In this document: positions 59,712 to 64,000 of the stretch, piece after piece | Layout of the letters: the number at the start of each line of letters is the position of its first letter | Position numbering within the stretch: the first letter of the stretch is position 1 | NCBI GenBank assembly: GCA_027487555.1 | Contig: JAIYDI010000022.1 | Span: 33,905-97,904, forward strand | Direction of reading: 5' to 3' | Source: Hyphomicrobiales bacterium | GTDB lineage: Bacteria; Pseudomonadota; Alphaproteobacteria; Rhizobiales; Devosiaceae | DNA length: 64,000 bases | The notes under the pieces: model-generated | Told to the model about the DNA's origin: nothing | Database searches by the model: none | What the model saw: the letters and a program-made list of their open reading frames with translations, nothing else | Made by a program: the position numbers and the translations under genes

Positions 59712-61177
59712 GGGCCGAGCACCAGCACCAGAGCGGCCCCCAGCACCACCGTGGCCCCGAGCAGGGCGTCCAGGTGCTCCGGCTGGGGCAGATTCCATGG
59801 GCGCCAGCCAAGGGACCGGACCCAGTCCAGCAACGCCGCCAGGCCCACCCCAAGGGCCACCGTCATCCCCGCCTTGAGCAGGGCCCAGGCCAGGGAGCCA
59901 TCGGCCCAGTCCCCCCAGAGGCTCCTGGCCCCTGGGGCGAGGTTCAGGAGCAGCAGCGCTGCCATCAGCAGCCCCACCCCCAACCCCCCGGTCGGGTGGG
60001 GGCCTGACGGGTGCTCGGGCGTCTCGCCGGGGGCGCCCCAGAGCCGGGCATAGACCGCCACAGTGCCCACGGCCAGCACGTTCAACGCCCCTGCCAGCGG
60101 GCCGGTGAGGGCGGCTCCCAGCTGCTCCTTGGCCGCAAACCCCAGCAGCGGCGGCACCCCGGCAATCGAGAGGGAGCCCGCCAGCAATGGCCACCGGGCC
60201 GAGGTGGGCAGCGGCGTCCGCCGCCAGGCCGCCAGGGAGCGCCCGCCCACGTGGCGGGTACCAAGGAACAGCAGCGACTTGGCCAGGCCATGGGCCACGG
60301 CGTACAGCCCGCCGGCCGCCGGCGCCAGCACCACCAGGCCCATCTGGGAGAGGGTGCTCCAGGCCAGCAGTCGGCGCAGGTCCGTTTCCATCAGGGCATA
60401 AACGATACCCAGAGCGGCACAGGCCAGGCCCAGACCCTGCAGCACGGGCACGAGCACAGGGGCCGCCAGGGCCAGGCGCAACAGGGGCACCACCCCGGCA
60501 CTCACTACCGCCCCGGAGAGCAGGGCCGACACCTCCAGAGGAGCCTCGGCGTTCGTGCGCGGCAGCCACAGCCCAACCACGAACAGCTCCGCCTTGCTCG
60601 TGAGAGCCACCGCCATCAGGGCCAAGGCGATCCCACTGCTGCGGCCTGCCCCGGCAAGGGCGAAACTGGCCTGCTCCTGGTAGACGAGCGCCACCCCGAT
60701 GAGAAACAGCAGCATGACGGTGTTGCTCACCAGCCCATAGCGCAGGGCGAGCCAGATCGCGCGTTCGTCGCCGCCGAGGCCCAGCAGCAGGAAGGCACCG
60801 ATCCCCACCACCTCAAGGGCCACATAGATGGAGATCAGATCCACCGCCACGATCGCCGAGTTCAGACCCACCTGCAGCACGAGCAACACCACCAGGAACG
60901 GCCCAGGGTTCGGCCGCCGGGCCCCTTCCAGCACCACCGCCGCCGCCACGAGGCCGTTGAGCAACAGGAACGGGGCCGCCAGAGCGTCGATCTGGAGGCT
61001 CACCCCCAGGGGCCCAAGCAGCTGCAAGGGCAAAGTGCCACCCCAGGCCACCCCGGCCATGGCCACCGTGGCCAACGCGCACAGCAACGCCAGTGGCCGC
61101 CCCGCGCCCGGCCACAGGGCCGTGAGAAAGGCCGCCAGAAACGGAGCGAGCAGCCAGGCGATCGCCAGGGTCGTCAT
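59708..61177 (-). CDS. mnhD: Mrp antiporter subunit D (NuoM/NuoN-like)
   Basis: 489 aa, about 14 helices. The antiporter core has a Glu in YVALEVVGIGAFLLLGLGGDE, a Lys in ALTSKAELFVVGLWLPRTNAEAPLEVSALLSGAVV, and a second Lys in HGLAKSLLFLGTRHV, as expected of proton-translocating Mrp/complex I subunits. A further upstream open frame through mnhC is a shadow. Confidence 0.93.
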   Translation of the reverse strand: MTTLAIAWLLAPFLAAFLTALWPGAGRPLALLCALATVAMAGVAWGGTLPLQLLGPLGVSLQIDALAAPFLLLNGLVAAAVVLEGARRPNPGPFLVVLLVLQVGLNSAIVAVDLISIYVALEVVGIGAFLLLGLGGDERAIWLALRYGLVSNTVMLLFLIGVALVYQEQASFALAGAGRSSGIALALMAVALTSKAELFVVGLWLPRTNAEAPLEVSALLSGAVVSAGVVPLLRLALAAPVLVPVLQGLGLACAALGIVYALMETDLRRLLAWSTLSQMGLVVLAPAAGGLYAVAHGLAKSLLFLGTRHVGGRSLAAWRRTPLPTSARWPLLAGSLSIAGVPPLLGFAAKEQLGAALTGPLAGALNVLAVGTVAVYARLWGAPGETPEHPSGPHPTGGLGVGLLMAALLLLNLAPGARSLWGDWADGSLAWALLKAGMTVALGVGLAALLDWVRSLGWRPWNLPQPEHLDALLGATVVLGAALVLVLGP

Positions 61178-61557
61178 GGGCGGGGCACCGGCTCGGCCGT
61201 CTCCGCTTCCAGCACTGCCACGTCGAGACAGGGATCGATCCGGGACAGTCGCGCCGTGGCCACCAGCAGCAGGGCCTGCACCGAGAAGCCGATCACGATG
61301 CCGGTGAGGATCACCGCCTGGGGGATCGGATCGGCCCAGTCGGTGTGGCGCGTCACTTCCTGGCTCGCCTCCAGGGCGCTCCCCTGGAGGATCGGCGTAC
61401 GCACCCCGCCCCGGGCGGCCAGGAGCACGAACAGGGCGATCACGCCGGTGCTCATCACATCCATGGCGAGCACCTTGAGAAACAGATTGCGGCGCAACAG
61501 CAGGCCGGCCACTCCGATCAGCACCGTGAGCAGAACCAGGGCCTCCAGCAGTTTCAT
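61174..61557 (-). CDS. mnhC: Mrp antiporter subunit C (NuoK-like)
   Basis: 127 aa, three helices; LFLKVLAMDVMSTGVIALFVLLA and DPIPQAVILTGIVIGFSVQALLL match MnhC. First gene of the mnhCDEFG-DUF4040-B operon, in which every junction is a 4-bp overlap. Confidence 0.92.
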   Translation of the reverse strand: MKLLEALVLLTVLIGVAGLLLRRNLFLKVLAMDVMSTGVIALFVLLAARGGVRTPILQGSALEASQEVTRHTDWADPIPQAVILTGIVIGFSVQALLLVATARLSRIDPCLDVAVLEAETAEPVPRP

Positions 61558-61728
61558 GATCAGTCAGGCCTGACGCGATTGGATCGTGGCGACCCCGGGC
61601 CGTCCTGGCCACGGGTTGGTGCAGACAAGCGTGGCTTCTTCCACCTGCTCCAGTGGGTTGGAAGGCTCACGACCACCCATTCCAGCCACAGCATCCCGGC
61701 GCGGTGGTGATTCGCGTGGAGAGGATCC

Positions 61729-61842
61729 TGGCCCACAGCCACGCTTTGGTTCTGTCCTGTGCCCGCCGGCCGCCGGGCAGGTTCGCGCGCAAGGGTGACT
61801 CCGGGGTCCGTCGCCTGGTGACCGTCCTAGCCAGGGCGATCG
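61729..61842. repeat. Diverged direct repeat flanking the mrp operon, copy 2
   Basis: Companion of 57480-57595; overlaps the end of the sigma-factor gene. The gap 61558-61826 otherwise shows no gene. Confidence 0.55.
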
Positions 61843-63059
61843 GCGCCGGCCCGATGGGCCAGGAACGCCCGCACCGCCGGATCATCCGCCAGGGCGACGG
61901 CGCGCCGGTAGGCCTGCTGGGCCTCGGCAGCCCGGCCGGTGCGCTGCAGCAGGTGGGCCCGCAACGCCCACCAGGGCTGGTGCTCCCGAAGGCCCGGCTC
62001 GGCGGCCGCCAGAGCGCCCAGTTCGACCAGGGCCCTGGCGGGGCCCGCCAGCTCGGCCAGCACGGCGATCCGGCTCACCCGGCCCCCCGCACTCGGGGCC
62101 AGGGCCAGCAGGGCGTCGTAGAGCCCCAGCAGGGCCGGCCAGTCGACCCTGCCGCTGACGGCGCGGTGGGCGTGGAGCGACTGGATCGCCGCCTCCAGCT
62201 GAAAGCGCCCGGGCTTCCCCGCCCGGGAGGCCTGGGTCAGGACCACCTCGGCTTCGGCGATCAGGGCGGCGTCCCACTGCCCCGGCTCCTGCTCCAGCAG
62301 CGGCACGTAGCTGCCGTCGGCGGCCCGCCGGGCCCCGTGGCGCGCCTCGCAGTGCAGCAGCAGGGCGAGGAGGCCGGCTGCCTCCGGCTCCTCGGGCAGC
62401 AGGGCGGCGCACAGCCGCGCCAGCAGCACCGCCTCCCGGGTCAGCCCCCGGTCGCGGCCGTCGTCACCCTCACCATTCCAGCCGCTGGTGTAGGCCGCGT
62501 AGATCGCCTGCAGCACCGCCGCCGAGCGCGCCGGCAGCGCCTCGGCGCCCGGCAGCACGAACGGAATGCCGGCATCGCGGATCTTGGCCTTGGCGCGCAC
62601 CAGCCGCTGGCCCATGGTGGCGGGCGCCACCAGGAAGGCGGCCGCGATGCGGCCGGCGGTCAGCCCCAGGACGGTCTGGAGCATCAGCGGCGCCTGGATG
62701 CCCGGATCGATCGCGGGGTGGGCGCAGAGGAACAGCAGCCGCAGCCGCTCGTCGGGGAACGCCATGGGCGGCTCAGGGGTGTCGGGATCCGTGGCGACGG
62801 CGTCCAGCTCCGGCAGCAGCTGCTCCAGGGTCCGGTCGCGGCGGGCCCGGTCGATCAGACGCCGCCGGGCCACCACCAGCAGCCAGGCTTCGGGGGCCCG
62901 GGGCACCCCCTCGACGGGCCAGCGCCGCAGGGCGGCGAGGAAGGCATCGCCCAGGGCGTCCTCCGCCGCCGCCACATCGCCGCAGCGGGCGGTGAGCCAG
63001 GCCACCAGTTTCCCGAAGGACTGTCGTGCCGCCAGTTCCGCCGCCCGCCGGCCCTCCAT
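61827..63059 (-). CDS. ECF-type sigma factor with TPR-like extension (ECF42-like, DUF6596)
   Basis: 410 aa from the ATG at 63057-63059, 1 bp after the YCII stop. Residues ~1-170 are sigma-2 and sigma-4 regions (WLLVVARRRLIDRARRDRTLEQLL). Then the DUF6596-type helical extension (LFLCAHPAIDPGIQAPLMLQTVLGL, AAYTSGWNG) and TPR-like repeats. ECF42 sigma factors lie beside YCII/DGPF genes and lack an anti-sigma factor. Confidence 0.9.
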   Translation of the reverse strand: MEGRRAAELAARQSFGKLVAWLTARCGDVAAAEDALGDAFLAALRRWPVEGVPRAPEAWLLVVARRRLIDRARRDRTLEQLLPELDAVATDPDTPEPPMAFPDERLRLLFLCAHPAIDPGIQAPLMLQTVLGLTAGRIAAAFLVAPATMGQRLVRAKAKIRDAGIPFVLPGAEALPARSAAVLQAIYAAYTSGWNGEGDDGRDRGLTREAVLLARLCAALLPEEPEAAGLLALLLHCEARHGARRAADGSYVPLLEQEPGQWDAALIAEAEVVLTQASRAGKPGRFQLEAAIQSLHAHRAVSGRVDWPALLGLYDALLALAPSAGGRVSRIAVLAELAGPARALVELGALAAAEPGLREHQPWWALRAHLLQRTGRAAEAQQAYRRAVALADDPAVRAFLAHRAGADRPG

Positions 63060-63060
63060 C

Positions 63061-63402
63061 TCAGGGGGCTTCCATGGCGAGCACGGGCCGCACCTCCACG
63101 GCGCAGCGCTCCGCCGCCGGACAGCGGGCGGCCCAGGTGAGGGCCGCGTCGAGGTCGGGCACATCGATCAGGAAGAAGCCGCCCAGCTGCTCCTTGCTGT
63201 CGGGGAAGGGTCCGTCCTGCACCTGCCGCTCCCCGTGGCGCAGGCGCACGGTGGTGGCGGTGTGGGGGGACTGCAGGGCCTCGCCGCCGGCCATGTGGCC
63301 GGCCTCGGCCAGGGCCTGGGAGTAGGCGGCGTAGGCCGGCATCAGGCCGGGACGGTCGGCGAAGTCCTGCTCGCTTTCGTAGATCAGAACGGCGTACTGC
63401 AT
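63061..63402 (-). CDS. YCII/DGPF-domain protein, partner of the sigma factor
   Basis: 113 aa from the ATG at 63400-63402. MQYAVLIYESEQDFADR, AYSQALAEAG, VQDGPFPDSKEQLGGFFLIDVPDLDAALTWAARCP are the DGPF/YCII fold. Cotranslated with the sigma factor. In known ECF42 pairs this protein is both target and possible signal of the regulon. Confidence 0.93.
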   Translation of the reverse strand: MQYAVLIYESEQDFADRPGLMPAYAAYSQALAEAGHMAGGEALQSPHTATTVRLRHGERQVQDGPFPDSKEQLGGFFLIDVPDLDAALTWAARCPAAERCAVEVRPVLAMEAP

Positions 63403-63490
63403 GGTGGGGAATCGAAAGGTTGGTGGGGGACACACTCCCGAAGGGCCTGCGTCATCTCCATGACGGACGGCGGGCCGCCATTTCGACAGA

Positions 63491-63787
63491 ATGGCCACAC
63501 CCGACTCACCCGTGCTCTCCATGCCCAAGGTCGAGATCTACACCTGGCGCTTCTGCCCGTTCTGCATCCGGGCCAAGCAGCTCCTCGACCGCAAGGGCGT
63601 GACCTACACGGAGTACGTGATCGACGGTGACGAGGACGCCCGCGACGCGATGGTGGCCCGGGGCAGCGACGGCCGGCGCTCCGTGCCCCAGGTCTTCATC
63701 GACAACGCCCATGTGGGCGGCTGCGACGACCTCTACGCCCTGGAGCGCCAGGGCCGCCTGGATGCGCTGCTGGCCGTCGCCAGCTAG
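63491..63787 (+). CDS. grxC: Glutaredoxin 3 (CPFC dithiol type)
   Basis: 98 aa from the ATG at 63491 (an ATG at 63521 is an alternative). VEIYTWRFCPFCIRAKQLLDRKGVTYTEYVIDG with the redox CPFC, then SVPQVFIDNAHVGGCDDLYAL. The sequence style is that of picocyanobacterial glutaredoxins. Divergent from the YCII gene. Confidence 0.96.
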   Translation: MATPDSPVLSMPKVEIYTWRFCPFCIRAKQLLDRKGVTYTEYVIDGDEDARDAMVARGSDGRRSVPQVFIDNAHVGGCDDLYALERQGRLDALLAVAS

Positions 63788-64000
63788 GGGGCGGCGCCGC
63801 CCTTCCATTCCGCCAGCTCCACCGTGATGCCCTCCGGGCCACACAGAAAGACCAGCTTGCGGTGGTGAAACTCCATCACCGCATTGCGGAGCTCCACACC
63901 CCCGGCCTTCAGCCGGGCCACCGTGGCCTCCAGGTCGTCGACGGCGAAGCAGATGTGGTTGAACCCCACCCGGGCCAGGTTGTCCATGGCCGGCTCGGGG
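63784..64000 (-). CDS. VOC-family protein (glyoxalase fold), N-terminus beyond window
   Basis: 72 codons visible, open to the edge. GFNHICFAVDDLEATVARLKAGGVEL...VFLCGPEGITVELAEWKGG is the C-terminal half of a glyoxalase/bleomycin-resistance domain with metal His and Glu. Its stop region overlaps the grxC end by 4 bp, tail to tail. Confidence 0.85.
   Translation of the reverse strand, partial: PEPAMDNLARVGFNHICFAVDDLEATVARLKAGGVELRNAVMEFHHRKLVFLCGPEGITVELAEWKGGAAP

Overview
The window reads as two unlike pieces. Positions 1 to about 54.5 kb look like the chromosome of an alphaproteobacterium of the order Hyphomicrobiales, probably near Devosia. The support is the TCA-cycle gene order (mdh-sucC, and sdhC-sdhD-sdhA...sdhB), many four-base start/stop overlaps, short GC-rich intergenic repeats, and plentiful sugar and oligosaccharide uptake genes. 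From about 54.9 kb to the end, codon use changes (more CTG and GGG), and the products are ones expected of a picocyanobacterium (Synechococcus/Cyanobium type): a reduced Mrp antiporter operon, a CPFC glutaredoxin, and a YCII protein with an ECF-type sigma factor. The change falls inside one open katG frame. The simplest explanation is a chimeric assembly joined through a conserved stretch of katG; recent gene transfer is the alternative.

Layout, alphaproteobacterial part. 0-4 kb: a secreted protein (partial), sucC, mdh and zapE. 4.2-5.7 kb: an Inh-domain lipoprotein, an orphan HigA-like regulator and its unknown partner. 5.7-11.2 kb: a long succinate dehydrogenase operon on the minus strand, in which four small genes, two of them similar secreted Cys-rich proteins, lie between sdhA and sdhB. 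11.3-16.1 kb: Nudix hydrolase, Gfo/Idh/MocA oxidoreductase, a membrane protein/XRE regulator pair with two matching operators, and a quinone-reductase-like enzyme. 16-20.2 kb: a SulP-STAS-cNMP transporter, an IS5-type remnant and a BaiN-like flavoprotein. 20.3-26.8 kb: a FitAB toxin-antitoxin module whose antitoxin frame is broken, asd with a possible leader peptide, coq7, lpdA, carbonic anhydrase, a DUF1737 protein and tRNA-Ala(CGC). 27-37.6 kb: a polysaccharide-use locus (LacI regulator, LplABC-like ABC importer, YesL, GH2, heparinase II/III-like, GH43-like), followed by a DapA-like aldolase, an M20 peptidase and a GAF protein.

40.98-53.89 kb is filled by two back-to-back giant genes (2245 and 2057 codons, 3 bp apart) that I cannot place in any family. 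They are the best candidate here for an undescribed system. They diverge from katG.

Cyanobacterial part: the 3' part of katG, a TerB/Coq4-like protein, the mnhC-D-E-F-G-DUF4040-B operon flanked by a diverged direct repeat of about 115 bp, an ECF42-like sigma factor with its YCII partner, grxC, and a partial VOC protein running off the end.
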